35,637 nucleotides of DNA from Rhodanobacteraceae bacterium (GTDB lineage Bacteria > Pseudomonadota > Gammaproteobacteria > Xanthomonadales > Rhodanobacteraceae), in contig PLNP01000033.1 of the NCBI GenBank assembly GCA_003142815.1, forward strand, positions 1-35,637, read 5' to 3'. A program made the position numbers and the translations under genes. This document shows, piece after piece, positions 8,249-15,666 of the stretch. The notes under the pieces are model-generated. The model was given only the letters and a program-made list of their open reading frames with translations. It searched no databases and was not told the DNA's origin. Every line of letters begins with the position of its first letter. Position 1 is the stretch's first letter.

Positions 8249-9127
8249 TCAGGCGCCGCCGGCGGGACGCATCCCCGGCTCGCCGTGCCAGTAGCCATTG
8301 CGCGCGCCGATGTGCGGCGGCGGCGTGGGCGAGCGACGCGCAAGATCGAAATGCGCAACCACCTCGGCCATGCCCTCGGCCTGCGGATACAGGCGCAGCA
8401 CACCGATGCCGAGTTCGCGCAGCACCGGCAGCTCGGGACCGAGGTCGGTGATCTCCTCGCCCTGGATCTGGATACCGTTGATGCGCAAGAACGGCTTGCC
8501 CTCACGGGTGGCCAGCGGCAGGCCGTCGGGGTAGTCGATGCAGCGGAAGCCGCACTGGTCCTTCGCCACGTCCAGCGCGCGCGCGGTGAAGCAGCGCGCG
8601 GAGTACGCCAGCGGCAACCGGCCAAACGCGATCAGTTCCAGCTCCGGCATCGTGCGGCCGTCGGCCAGCACGGCCGCACGCAGCTCGCGCAGCAGCACCT
8701 CGCCCTGTTCCACGCCGGGTACCCAGCGGCGCAGGCCGTCTTCCATCAGCAGCGCGAGCGCGTGGTGGTTGTAGATGTTGAGCGAAGGGCCGGCGACGAA
8801 CGGCACGCCGCGCTCACGGCACAACTGCACCGCAGAGAGATCGTTCGCCTCGATCCAGCAGTGGCCGTCGTCAACCAATCGCTGCAGCACACCCAGTTCC
8901 GACTCAGCCTCGATCAGCGCCAGCGACGACAGCACCATCTGCTTGCCGCTTGCGGCCAGTTCCGCCGCCAGCGCGATCCAGTCGCGGGTGCCCAACTCGC
9001 GGCGCTTGCTGCACACCGTCTCGCCCAGATAGATGATGTCGACCGGCCACTGCGCCGCCTCGCGGTAGAACGCCAGCGTGCGTTCGCGCGGCCAGAAGTA
9101 TTGCAGGGGGCCCAGACTCAGTTTCAT
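8249..9127 (-). CDS. ubiV: O2-independent ubiquinone biosynthesis protein UbiV (U32 peptidase family)
   Basis: U32-peptidase-like [4Fe-4S] protein, 292 residues. With UbiU and UbiT it hydroxylates the ubiquinone ring without oxygen. Cysteines at 39, 179, 192 and 196 give the pattern C39 ... C-X12-C-X3-C, which matches the E. coli UbiV cluster ligands (C39, C180, C193, C197). The start MKLSLGPLQYFWPRE is preferred for this match; an alternative ATG three codons upstream (9136) is possible, and neither has a strong Shine-Dalgarno. It begins 13 nt after the ubiU stop, so the two are cotranscribed. In this island it would supply quinone for nitrate respiration. Confidence 0.93.
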   Translation of the reverse strand: MKLSLGPLQYFWPRERTLAFYREAAQWPVDIIYLGETVCSKRRELGTRDWIALAAELAASGKQMVLSSLALIEAESELGVLQRLVDDGHCWIEANDLSAVQLCRERGVPFVAGPSLNIYNHHALALLMEDGLRRWVPGVEQGEVLLRELRAAVLADGRTMPELELIAFGRLPLAYSARCFTARALDVAKDQCGFRCIDYPDGLPLATREGKPFLRINGIQIQGEEITDLGPELPVLRELGIGVLRLYPQAEGMAEVVAHFDLARRSPTPPPHIGARNGYWHGEPGMRPAGGA

Positions 9128-9140
9128 CGTGTCCATCGGT

Positions 9141-10139
9141 TCAGTGCCAGCTGCGGTGGTAGGGGCCGAGCGTGGTCTGGTGACCTTCGGCATGCTTCGA
9201 CAACGATGGCTGCCAGCCCGGTTGCGGCTGCCAGTTCTGCGGCGCGGCGCGGTAGCGGTCCAGTGCATCGCGCCAGGTGCGAGTGACCGAGGACACGTAG
9301 GCCACACCGCGCTGGCGGCCTTCGATCTTCAGCGCTGCCACGCCAGCCTGCGCCAAGCGCGGCAGTAGCTCCAGCGTGTTGAGACTGGTCGGCTCCTCCA
9401 GTGCGTGGAAGATCTCGCCGCCCACGTCGAAGCGGCCCTTGCACACGGTCGGGTAGCCGGCCGGTTCCGCGGGCTCGAAGCGGTCGATCAGCACGTTGTT
9501 GAGGCGCACGCTGCGGCAGCCGTCGTCGTGTTCCTCCCAGCGCACGAACTTCGCCGGCGAGCACACGCCGTGACGATTCGGCGACGCGCCGGTGACGTAG
9601 CTCGACAACTGGCAGCGGCCCTCGACCATGATGCACAGGCTGCCGAACGCGAACACTTCCAGCGGCACCGGCGAACCCTCGCACAAGCGCTCGACCTGCT
9701 GGATCGACAGCACGCGCGGCAGCACCGCGCGGGCGATGCCGAAGCGCTCATGCATGTAGCGTAGCGCCGGTGCGGTGGTCGCCGAGCCCTGCACCGACAG
9801 GTGCCGCGCCATGGCTGGATACGTGCGTGCGGCGTAGTCGAGCACCGCCATCTCGGCGGCAATGATCGCGTCGCAGCCGAATTCGGCCGCCTTGTCCACC
9901 GCGGTGTGCCACTGCGCCAGACGCGCGCTGTCGGGGTAGGTGTTCAGGGCGAGATAGACCTTGCGGCCGCGCGCGTGGGCATAGCCGATGCCGGAACGCA
10001 ATTCGGCGTCATCGAAGTTGAGACCTGGAAACGCGCGCGCGTTGGTCTGGTCGCGGAAACCCGCGTAGACCGCGTCGGCGCCGGCGTCGATCGCCGCCTG
10101 CAATGCCGGCAGGTTGCCGGCCGGACAGACCAGTTGCAT
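9141..10139 (-). CDS. ubiU: O2-independent ubiquinone biosynthesis protein UbiU (U32 peptidase family)
   Basis: Partner of UbiV, 332 residues, U32 peptidase fold without real protease function in this branch. It starts MQLVCPAGNLPALQAAIDAG and has cysteines at 169, 176, 193 and 233, nearly identical in position to the E. coli UbiU [4Fe-4S] ligands (169, 176, 193, 232). The ATG at 10139 has GAGG about 5 bases upstream on the minus strand. The open frame continues upstream to 10973, but that part is not U32-like and overlaps the SDR gene. An FNR-like box lies 58-71 bp upstream. ubiT (SCP2 domain) is not in the window. Confidence 0.94.
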   Translation of the reverse strand: MQLVCPAGNLPALQAAIDAGADAVYAGFRDQTNARAFPGLNFDDAELRSGIGYAHARGRKVYLALNTYPDSARLAQWHTAVDKAAEFGCDAIIAAEMAVLDYAARTYPAMARHLSVQGSATTAPALRYMHERFGIARAVLPRVLSIQQVERLCEGSPVPLEVFAFGSLCIMVEGRCQLSSYVTGASPNRHGVCSPAKFVRWEEHDDGCRSVRLNNVLIDRFEPAEPAGYPTVCKGRFDVGGEIFHALEEPTSLNTLELLPRLAQAGVAALKIEGRQRGVAYVSSVTRTWRDALDRYRAAPQNWQPQPGWQPSLSKHAEGHQTTLGPYHRSWH

Positions 10140-10192
10140 GCGCACCTCGCTGTGGGGAATCGGTGCGCATCGTGGCGCGTGCCCGGCCCGGC

Positions 10193-10298
10193 GTCGTTGA
10201 CATGGATCAGTCATGGCGAGGAGGACGCTACTACCATCATTCCATCCGCGGCATCCGCGCCGCCTGCCGCAGTCGTCCGCACGAACCTCGTGAACCTC
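10193..10298. repeat. Decayed duplicate of the DnrO-like gene promoter and leader
   Basis: This segment aligns with 22264-22370, upstream of and into the DnrO-like gene. Both have the same FNR box (TTGACATGGATCAG). An ATCCGCGG block follows 47 bp (here) or 48 bp (there) after the box start. CTCGTGAACCTC follows a further 43 bp on in both. The base matching the DnrO-like ATG is changed to ACG at 10281, so the copy has no start, and similarity fades after the first few codons. The copy reads rightward, away from ubiU, in the 372-bp gap between ubiU and the SDR gene. Confidence 0.75.
10197..10210. promoter_or_regulatory. FNR-like box upstream of ubiU
   Basis: TTGAC-ATGG-ATCAG matches the FNR/ANR consensus except at two half-site bases. 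For leftward transcription toward ubiU, a CACGAT hexamer at 10174-10169 sits at the spacing seen in class II FNR promoters. The same box is found at 22268-22281. Anaerobic FNR control of ubiUV fits the known O2-independent role of the pair. Confidence 0.6.
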
Positions 10299-10443
10299 AC
10301 CGCCGCGCCGGTGTGGGCGGGGTTCCCAGACCTGGCGCATCCATCGTTGCGGCTCCGTTGCCTGCGGCAGGTGCGGGCAATCTGGCTGTCTGCGCGTCGG
10401 TGGCATTGACCGCGATCTACAGCGGCGCCGATCCGGCGTCCGC

Positions 10444-10457
10444 TTGATCTCGGTCAA
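10444..10457. promoter_or_regulatory. FNR-like box upstream of the SDR-USP-ATPase operon
   Basis: TTGAT-CTCG-GTCAA matches the FNR consensus (TTGAT-N4-ATCAA) with one mismatch, the best box in the window. It ends 55 bp before the SDR start codon. The -10 region is weak (CACGCT at 10480-10485 at the expected spacing). Confidence 0.6.
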
Positions 10458-10511
10458 CACTGCATCGTCCCGGCGCGAGCACGCTGCACCATCTTCGGCG
10501 GAGGCGCGACC

Positions 10512-11273
10512 ATGGGCAGGCTCGACGGCAAAGTGGCACTGGTGACCGGCGGTGCGGCGGGCATCGGCGCCGCCTGCGTGGAGCGGCTGGCCGAGGCTTG
10601 CGCCCGTGTGGCGATCGTCGACCTGCACGACGGGCCGGGGCGACAGCTGGCCGCAAGGCTCGGCGAGCGGGCGCGCTACTTCCACGCTGACGTGGCGGTG
10701 GAGGCCGAGGTGGCGGCTGCCATTGCCGGTGCTGTCGATGCGTTCGGACGTCTGGACGTCCTTGTCAACAATGCGGGCATCGCCGGCGCGAACAAGCCGA
10801 CCCACGAACTGACCGAGGCCGAGTGGGATCGCGTGCAGGCGGTCAACGTGAAGGGCGTGTTCTTCTGCACCAAGCATGCGATCGCGCCGCTGCGCGCGGC
10901 CGGTGGCGGCAGCATCATCAACCTGTCGTCGATCTACGGCTTGGTCGGGGCGCCCGACCTGCCGCCGTACCACGCCTCCAAGGGCGCGGTGCGGCTGATG
11001 AGCAAGACCGACGCGCTACTCTACGCCGCCGACCGCATCCGGGTGAACTCGATCCACCCCGGGTTCATCTGGACGCCGATGGTCGAGCAGCATCTTGCCT
11101 CGCTCGGCGGGGATCTCGCACAACACCGGCGCGAGGTCGGTGCGCTGCATCCGCTCAGCCACCTCGGCGAGCCCGACGACATCGCCTGGGGCGTCGTCTA
11201 CCTCGCTTCCGACGAATCGAAGTTCGTGACTGGCAGCGAGCTGGTCATCGATGGTGGCTACAGCTGCCGTTGA
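10512..11273 (+). CDS. Short-chain dehydrogenase/reductase (SDR family)
   Basis: Cytoplasmic NAD(P)-dependent oxidoreductase of the classical SDR type, 253 residues. It has the glycine-rich cofactor motif TGGAAGIGAAC (residues about 12-22), the NNAG motif near 88, the catalytic serine in INLSSIYG and the YHASK active-site pair near 153-157. The C-terminus (ASDESKFVTGSELVIDGGYS) is typical of the FabG-like group. An acidic residue after beta-2 (IVDLHD) suggests NAD rather than NADP. Substrate unknown. The ATG at 10512 has GGAGG about 8 bases upstream. It is the first gene of an FNR-box operon with the stress protein (23 nt downstream) and the ATPase. Confidence 0.9.
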   Translation: MGRLDGKVALVTGGAAGIGAACVERLAEACARVAIVDLHDGPGRQLAARLGERARYFHADVAVEAEVAAAIAGAVDAFGRLDVLVNNAGIAGANKPTHELTEAEWDRVQAVNVKGVFFCTKHAIAPLRAAGGGSIINLSSIYGLVGAPDLPPYHASKGAVRLMSKTDALLYAADRIRVNSIHPGFIWTPMVEQHLASLGGDLAQHRREVGALHPLSHLGEPDDIAWGVVYLASDESKFVTGSELVIDGGYSCR

Positions 11274-11296
11274 CCTCTTGCCCCCGGAGCATTGCC

Positions 11297-11734
11297 ATGT
11301 TCAAGCACATCCTGCTGCCCATCGACGGTTCCGACCTGTCCCTGCGCGCCGTCGACACTGGCATCGAGTTGGCCGGTCGGCTCGACGCCAGCGTGTACGC
11401 CTTTCACGTGGTGGTGCCGTTTCTCGCCGTCACCTATTTCGCCGAAGTGATCCAGCTCCCCGCGGATGCCTACACCGAGGAGGCGGTGAGCCGCGCCGAA
11501 CGCTATCTGGCGCAAGCCCGCGAGCGCGCCAGTGCCGCTGGCGTGCACTGCGACAGCGGCTACGAGTTCGACCATCATCCCTACGCGGCGATCGTCGGCG
11601 CCGCCACGAAACACCAGTGCGACCTGATCGTGATGGCGTCGCACGGGTGGCGCGGGTTTGACCGGCTGCTGCTGGGCAGCGAGACGCACAAGGTGATTCT
11701 GCACGGCAGCGTGCCGGTGCTGGTATGTCGCTGA
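11297..11734 (+). CDS. Universal stress protein (UspA family)
   Basis: Single-domain Usp protein of 145 residues that starts MFKHILLPIDGSDLS and ends GSVPVLVCR, the family's classic ends. The C-terminal nucleotide-binding loop is recognisable as ASHGWRGFDRLLLGS followed by E-T (near residues 113-129), close to the G-2x-G-9x-G(S/T) ATP-binding motif. Usp genes are common members of FNR/ANR regulons in denitrifiers, and this one sits between the SDR and the ATPase-hemerythrin gene, which begins 10 nt before its stop. GGAG lies about 7 bases before the ATG. Confidence 0.92.
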   Translation: MFKHILLPIDGSDLSLRAVDTGIELAGRLDASVYAFHVVVPFLAVTYFAEVIQLPADAYTEEAVSRAERYLAQARERASAAGVHCDSGYEFDHHPYAAIVGAATKHQCDLIVMASHGWRGFDRLLLGSETHKVILHGSVPVLVCR

Positions 11735-14019
11735 GCGTGCCGCGCTGGCTCAATTCGACGTTGCTGAGTGTCACCATGCTGGCGCTGCCGGCTGGGCTGG
11801 TGCTGCGCTGGCTCGACCGCGGCGAGATGGCCTCGCTGGTGTGGAGCGCCAGCGCGCTGCTGCTGACGGTGCTGTTGGTGGTGGAGATTGCGGTCCGGCT
11901 GCGCCGTCGCGAGGCGGGCGTGGATCTGATCGCGCTGCTGGCGATCGTCGGTGCGGTGCTGCTCGGCCAGGCGCTGGTGGCGGCGGTGATCGCGCTGATG
12001 CTGGCCGGCGGTCGTGCGCTGGAGGACTACACCGCCCGTCGCGCCGAGCGCGAGCTGCGCCGGCTGATCGACCGTGCCCCGCGCTTTGCGTGGCGTTATC
12101 GCGGTGATGCGCTGGAGCAGGTGCCAGTGGATCAGGTAATGCCGGGTGACCGCCTGCTGCTGCGCATGGGCGAGGTGGTGCCGGTCGATGGCACGGTGCT
12201 GGATGTGACCGCCACGCTGGACGAATCCGCGCTCACCGGCGAACCGCTGCCGGTACGCCGCCATCCAGGCGAGACGGTGCGCAGCGGCGGCGTCAATGCC
12301 GGCGCACCGTTCGACCTCACGGCCAGCCAGCCAGCCGCGCAGAGCACCTATGCCGGCATCGTGCGGATGGTCGAGGCGGCGCGGCAGTCGCGCGCACCGT
12401 TCGTGCGGCTGGCCGACCGCTATGCGCTGATCCTGATCCCGCTGACCCTGCTGGTGGCTGGCGCGGCCTGGCTGCTCAGCGGCGACCCGCTGCGCGCGCT
12501 GGCGGTGCTGGTGGTGGCCACGCCCTGTCCGTTGATCCTGGCAGTACCGGTGGCGATCATGGGCGGTATCTCGCGCTGTGCGCACCGCGGCATTCTCGTG
12601 AAGGATGGCGCCACGCTGGAAGCGCTGGCGCGTGCGCAGGTGCTGTTCTTCGACAAGACCGGCACGCTCACCGCCGGGCATGCCAGCGTACTGTCGGTGG
12701 AGAGCACCGGCACGCACCCGCCGGCGCGGCTGCTGCAGCTGGCGGCCTCGCTGGCACAGGCGTCGCCGCACGTGGTCTCGCAGGCGATCGTGCAGGCCGC
12801 GCACGCCCAAGGGCTGCCACTGGAGGCGCCTCGCGAGGTGCACGAGGAGCCCGGCGCCGGATTGTGCGGCGTGGTCGATGGCCACGCGGTGATGCTGGGC
12901 GGCCATCACTATGTCACCGCGAACACGCCGGCACTGGCCTGGACCGACACACTGCTGCAGCGCATGGCCTACGAGGACATCAGCGGCAGCTTCATCGCGA
13001 TCGACGGCATCATGGCCGGCGCAGTGCTGTTTGCCGACCGCCTGCGGCTGGAATCCCCGCGCGCGTTGCGTCTGCTGCGCCAGGCCGGCATCCGTCGCAT
13101 CGTCATGCTCACCGGCGATCGTGTGGAGAGCGCGCAGGCGATTGGCGTCGCCGCTGGTGTGGATGAGGTACGCGCCGGACTCACCCCGTCCGACAAGCTG
13201 GCGGCCATCGTGCAGGGTCGCGCGGATGGCCTCACGCTGATGGTCGGCGACGGCATCAACGACGCGCCGGCACTGGCGGCGGCCGACGTCGGCATCGCGC
13301 TGGGTGCGCGCGGTGCCACCGCCTCGTCCGAGGCGGCTGGCGTGGTGCTGCTGGCCGACCGTCTGGACCGCATTGCCGAGGCCATGCAGATCGCCCGCCG
13401 TGCTCGGCGTATTGCGGTGCAGAGCGTGCTGGCCGGGATGGGGCTGTCGCTGCTGGCGATGCTGCTGGCCGCGGTCGGCCTGCTGCCGCCGCTGGCCGGC
13501 GCGATTGCGCAGGAGGCGATCGACGTGGCGGTGATCGTCAACGCGCTGCGCGCGCTCGGCGGCGGGCGGCGAGGTATCGCCATCACGGCGCTCGATGCCG
13601 AGCAGAGCGACCAGCTGCGCCGCGACCACGCCGAACTGGCGCCGGTGCTGGAACGCGTGCATATGGCCGCCGAGCGCATCACCAGCTATCCGCCGGCCAC
13701 AGCGCGGGATGAACTGGCCGGGCTGGTCGAGCTGCTCAATCGGCAGCTGATCCCGCACGAGCAGGCCGACGAGGGCGAGCTGTATCCGCAGTTGGCCGAC
13801 CGCTTGCATGGCGACGATCCACTCGCCGCGATGAGCCACACTCACCGCGAGATCTTCCGCCTCACCCGCCTGTTGGCGCGCATGAGCGCGGATCTCGCCG
13901 GCAGCGCACCGACGGCCTCGCTGGCCGAGATCCAGCGCGTGCTGCTGCGGCTGGACACGGTGCTGAATCTGCATTTCGCGCAGGAGGAGGAGCTCTACCA
14001 CAACCTCAACAACCGTTGA
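11725..14019 (+). CDS. P-type ATPase with C-terminal hemerythrin domain
   Basis: 764-residue fusion. Residues about 1-610 are a heavy-metal-type (P1B-like) ATPase. They include the actuator motif LTGEPLPV near 171, the membrane motif TPCPLILAVP near 265, the phosphorylation motif FFDKTGTLTAG near 308 and the hinge VGDGINDAPALAAADVGIAL near 508. The transmembrane metal motif is CPL, not the CPC of copper or zinc/cadmium pumps, and there is no N-terminal metal-binding (HMA) domain, so the ion is uncertain. Residues about 620-764 form an HHE/hemerythrin-like bundle with histidines and acidic residues: RRDHAEL, LIPHEQADEGELYP, HTHREIF and LHFAQEEELY. The open frame is continuous across the join. 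The gene overlaps the stress-protein gene by 10 nt in an FNR-box operon. Confidence 0.88.
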   Translation: MSLSVPRWLNSTLLSVTMLALPAGLVLRWLDRGEMASLVWSASALLLTVLLVVEIAVRLRRREAGVDLIALLAIVGAVLLGQALVAAVIALMLAGGRALEDYTARRAERELRRLIDRAPRFAWRYRGDALEQVPVDQVMPGDRLLLRMGEVVPVDGTVLDVTATLDESALTGEPLPVRRHPGETVRSGGVNAGAPFDLTASQPAAQSTYAGIVRMVEAARQSRAPFVRLADRYALILIPLTLLVAGAAWLLSGDPLRALAVLVVATPCPLILAVPVAIMGGISRCAHRGILVKDGATLEALARAQVLFFDKTGTLTAGHASVLSVESTGTHPPARLLQLAASLAQASPHVVSQAIVQAAHAQGLPLEAPREVHEEPGAGLCGVVDGHAVMLGGHHYVTANTPALAWTDTLLQRMAYEDISGSFIAIDGIMAGAVLFADRLRLESPRALRLLRQAGIRRIVMLTGDRVESAQAIGVAAGVDEVRAGLTPSDKLAAIVQGRADGLTLMVGDGINDAPALAAADVGIALGARGATASSEAAGVVLLADRLDRIAEAMQIARRARRIAVQSVLAGMGLSLLAMLLAAVGLLPPLAGAIAQEAIDVAVIVNALRALGGGRRGIAITALDAEQSDQLRRDHAELAPVLERVHMAAERITSYPPATARDELAGLVELLNRQLIPHEQADEGELYPQLADRLHGDDPLAAMSHTHREIFRLTRLLARMSADLAGSAPTASLAEIQRVLLRLDTVLNLHFAQEEELYHNLNNR

Positions 14020-14065
14020 GCGATCCATCGCGACGGATGCTCGACGCCGTCGTGTGGTTCAGAGC

Positions 14066-14143
14066 AGTGCGGCGCGGTGTTATTATGGTGGAGTGCGGCG
14101 CGGTATTATTATGGTGCAGTGCGGCGCGGTGCTATTATGGTCA
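14066..14143 (+). repeat. Three tandem 26-bp repeats upstream of fnr
   Basis: Three directly adjacent 26-bp copies (14066-14091, 14092-14117, 14118-14143) share AGTGCGGCGCGGT followed by ATTATGGT and differ at only a few bases. Each carries one TATTAT hexamer (14081, 14107, 14133) that could act as a -10 element, in an otherwise GC-rich region. The array ends 43 bp before the fnr ATG. It may be a multiplied promoter or a binding-site array for autoregulation. Confidence 0.85.
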
Positions 14144-14186
14144 GCGCAAACCCCCCACGCAGCGAGCGGCTCTCCACTTCGCAGCG

Positions 14187-14957
14187 ATGAAACCCATGGA
14201 AACCGGCGCCACCATCCTCGATCTCAATCAGCTTCGGCGCAGTTGCGGCTTGTGCGCGTTGAACGAGTTGTGCCTGCCGGCGGGCATCGGGCGCCCCGAT
14301 CTGGAACGGCTGGATACCATCGTACACCACAAGCGCACGCTCGATCGCGGCAAGGCGCTGTTCCGTCAGGGCGACACGTTCCACGCGCTGTTCGTGGTGC
14401 GCTCCGGCTCGCTCAAGACCTTCGTGGAGAACCCGGCTGGCGACGTGCAGGTGCTGGGTTTCCACCTGCCAGGCGAGATCGTTGGCATCGACGCGCTCGC
14501 CAACGATCACCATCTGTGCGACGCCGAGGCGCTGGAACGCACCAGCATTTGTGAGCTGCCCTACGCGCAGCTGCAGCAGGTGGTGCGCGAGGTGCCCTCG
14601 CTGCATGGCCAGCTGATGCGGGTGGTCAGCCGCGAGATGGTGGCCGAGCAGCGCCATCTGGCGATGATGGGCAACCAGCAGGCGCAGGAGCGGCTGGCGA
14701 TCTTCCTGCAGAGCCTCGCCGACCGCTACGGACGGCTGTCGCGTGATCCCTCGACATTGAACTTGCCGATGTCACGCTACGACATCGCCAACTACCTCGG
14801 CTTGGTGGTGGAGACGGTCAGCCGCCTGTTCAGCCGGATGGAAGCCGCCGGCATCCTCGCGGTGAACCGCAAGACGGTACGCATCCTGCGCCCCGACCTT
14901 CTGACGGCGTTGTGCGACAGCAGCGGCCGCTCGCTGCGCAGCCGCGAGGCGGGCTGA
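14187..14957 (+). CDS. fnr: FNR/ANR-type oxygen-sensing transcription regulator
   Basis: Crp-Fnr family regulator, 256 residues. Counting from ATG 14187, cysteines fall at 20, 23, 29 and 122, exactly the E. coli FNR [4Fe-4S] ligands. This supports the start and an O2-sensing role. The cyclic-nucleotide-binding fold spans about residues 38-155. The C-terminal winged helix contains YDIANYLGLVVETVSRLFSR, whose E-SR recognition residues are those that read TTGAT half-sites. A longer frame from 14016 would translate through the tandem repeats and is rejected; ATG 14196 would break the cysteine numbering. FNR boxes around the island make this the likely local activator under low oxygen. Confidence 0.95.
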   Translation: MKPMETGATILDLNQLRRSCGLCALNELCLPAGIGRPDLERLDTIVHHKRTLDRGKALFRQGDTFHALFVVRSGSLKTFVENPAGDVQVLGFHLPGEIVGIDALANDHHLCDAEALERTSICELPYAQLQQVVREVPSLHGQLMRVVSREMVAEQRHLAMMGNQQAQERLAIFLQSLADRYGRLSRDPSTLNLPMSRYDIANYLGLVVETVSRLFSRMEAAGILAVNRKTVRILRPDLLTALCDSSGRSLRSREAG

Positions 14958-14975
14958 GCGTCGCATCGATTCCTG

Positions 14976-14989
14976 TTGACCTCGATCAA
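14976..14989 (+). promoter_or_regulatory. FNR-like box and -10 upstream of GNAT gene
   Basis: TTGAC-CTCG-ATCAA matches the FNR consensus with one mismatch. A TACAAC hexamer starts at 15012, 36 bp from the box start, the same spacing as in the DnrO-like promoter, so a class II FNR promoter with a start near 15,024 is likely. It drives the acetyltransferase gene at 15085. Confidence 0.65.
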
Positions 14990-15084
14990 GAGCGAGCCGT
15001 CGCGCGCGGCGTACAACAGTGGTCGTGGGCGGCCGTTAGCGCTTGCTGACGGCACCGCGCATCACGGCTACCGGAGATCACATC

Positions 15085-15651
15085 ATGTCTGCTGCTCCAA
15101 CCGCGCATCCGCCCGCCGACGCCGCCTTTCCCGCGCTTGCCGGCGACCACTGGATCGAGACGCTGAACGATGGCAGCCGCGTACTGGTGCGGCCAATCCG
15201 CCCGCAAGACCGCGAGCGCGAGAGCGACCTCATCGAACGGCTGTCGCCGGGCGCGCGGCACTTCCGCTTTCTCGGCACGATCCGCAAGGCGAGTGCGGAG
15301 CTCCTCAACCAGCTGGTGAACGTGGATTACCAGCGGAGCATGGCGTTCGTGGCGCTGGCACACGACAATGGCGTATTGCGCGAGGTGGGCGTGAGCCGCT
15401 ATAGCGCCTCGGGCGATGACCGGCATTGCGAGTGCGCGGTGACGGTCGCCGACGACTGGCAGCACCGCGGTCTGGGCGTGCTGCTGATGCGCCACCTGAT
15501 CGGCGTGGCGCGCAAGAACGGCTTCCGTCAGATGTTCTCGATTGACGACGCCGCCAACGAGCCGATGCGCGAGCTGGCCGACTACCTTGGTTTCCACCGC
15601 CGGCGCGATCCGGAGGATGCCGCCCAGGTTATCCACACCCTCGACCTGTGA
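15085..15651 (+). CDS. GNAT-family N-acetyltransferase
   Basis: 188-residue acetyl-CoA-dependent acyltransferase of the GNAT fold. The substrate-side N-terminal part (LVRPIRPQDRERESDLIERLSPGARHFRFLG, reported here in outline) resembles the acetyltransferase domain of Pat/YfiQ-type protein lysine acetylases. The acetyl-CoA site is DDWQHRGLGVLLMRHLIGVA (residues about 136-155), with the Q/R-x-x-G-x-G/A motif as QHRGLG. It stands alone without the acyl-CoA synthetase-like part. Its own FNR-type promoter implies anaerobic expression, perhaps for protein acetylation; the target is unknown. The ATG follows GGAG by about 8 bases. Confidence 0.85.
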   Translation: MSAAPTAHPPADAAFPALAGDHWIETLNDGSRVLVRPIRPQDRERESDLIERLSPGARHFRFLGTIRKASAELLNQLVNVDYQRSMAFVALAHDNGVLREVGVSRYSASGDDRHCECAVTVADDWQHRGLGVLLMRHLIGVARKNGFRQMFSIDDAANEPMRELADYLGFHRRRDPEDAAQVIHTLDL

Positions 15652-15666
15652 GGCGCAGAGAACGCG

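Noticed and set aside
10140-10973. Upstream extension of the ubiU frame
   Set aside because: Not U32-like and overlaps the SDR gene on the other strand. ATG 10139 has a ribosome-binding site and gives the E. coli cysteine positions.
11581-14028. 815-codon open frame on the minus strand over the ATPase
   Set aside because: Very rich in His, Gln and Arg, as expected from the complement of a GC-rich coding frame. The plus-strand ATPase motifs are complete.
14066-14143. CRISPR array
   Set aside because: Three contiguous 26-bp units without spacers; a plain tandem repeat.
14016-14186. N-terminal extension of the FNR protein through the tandem repeats
   Set aside because: Would translate the 26-bp repeats and shift the cluster cysteines away from 20, 23, 29 and 122.
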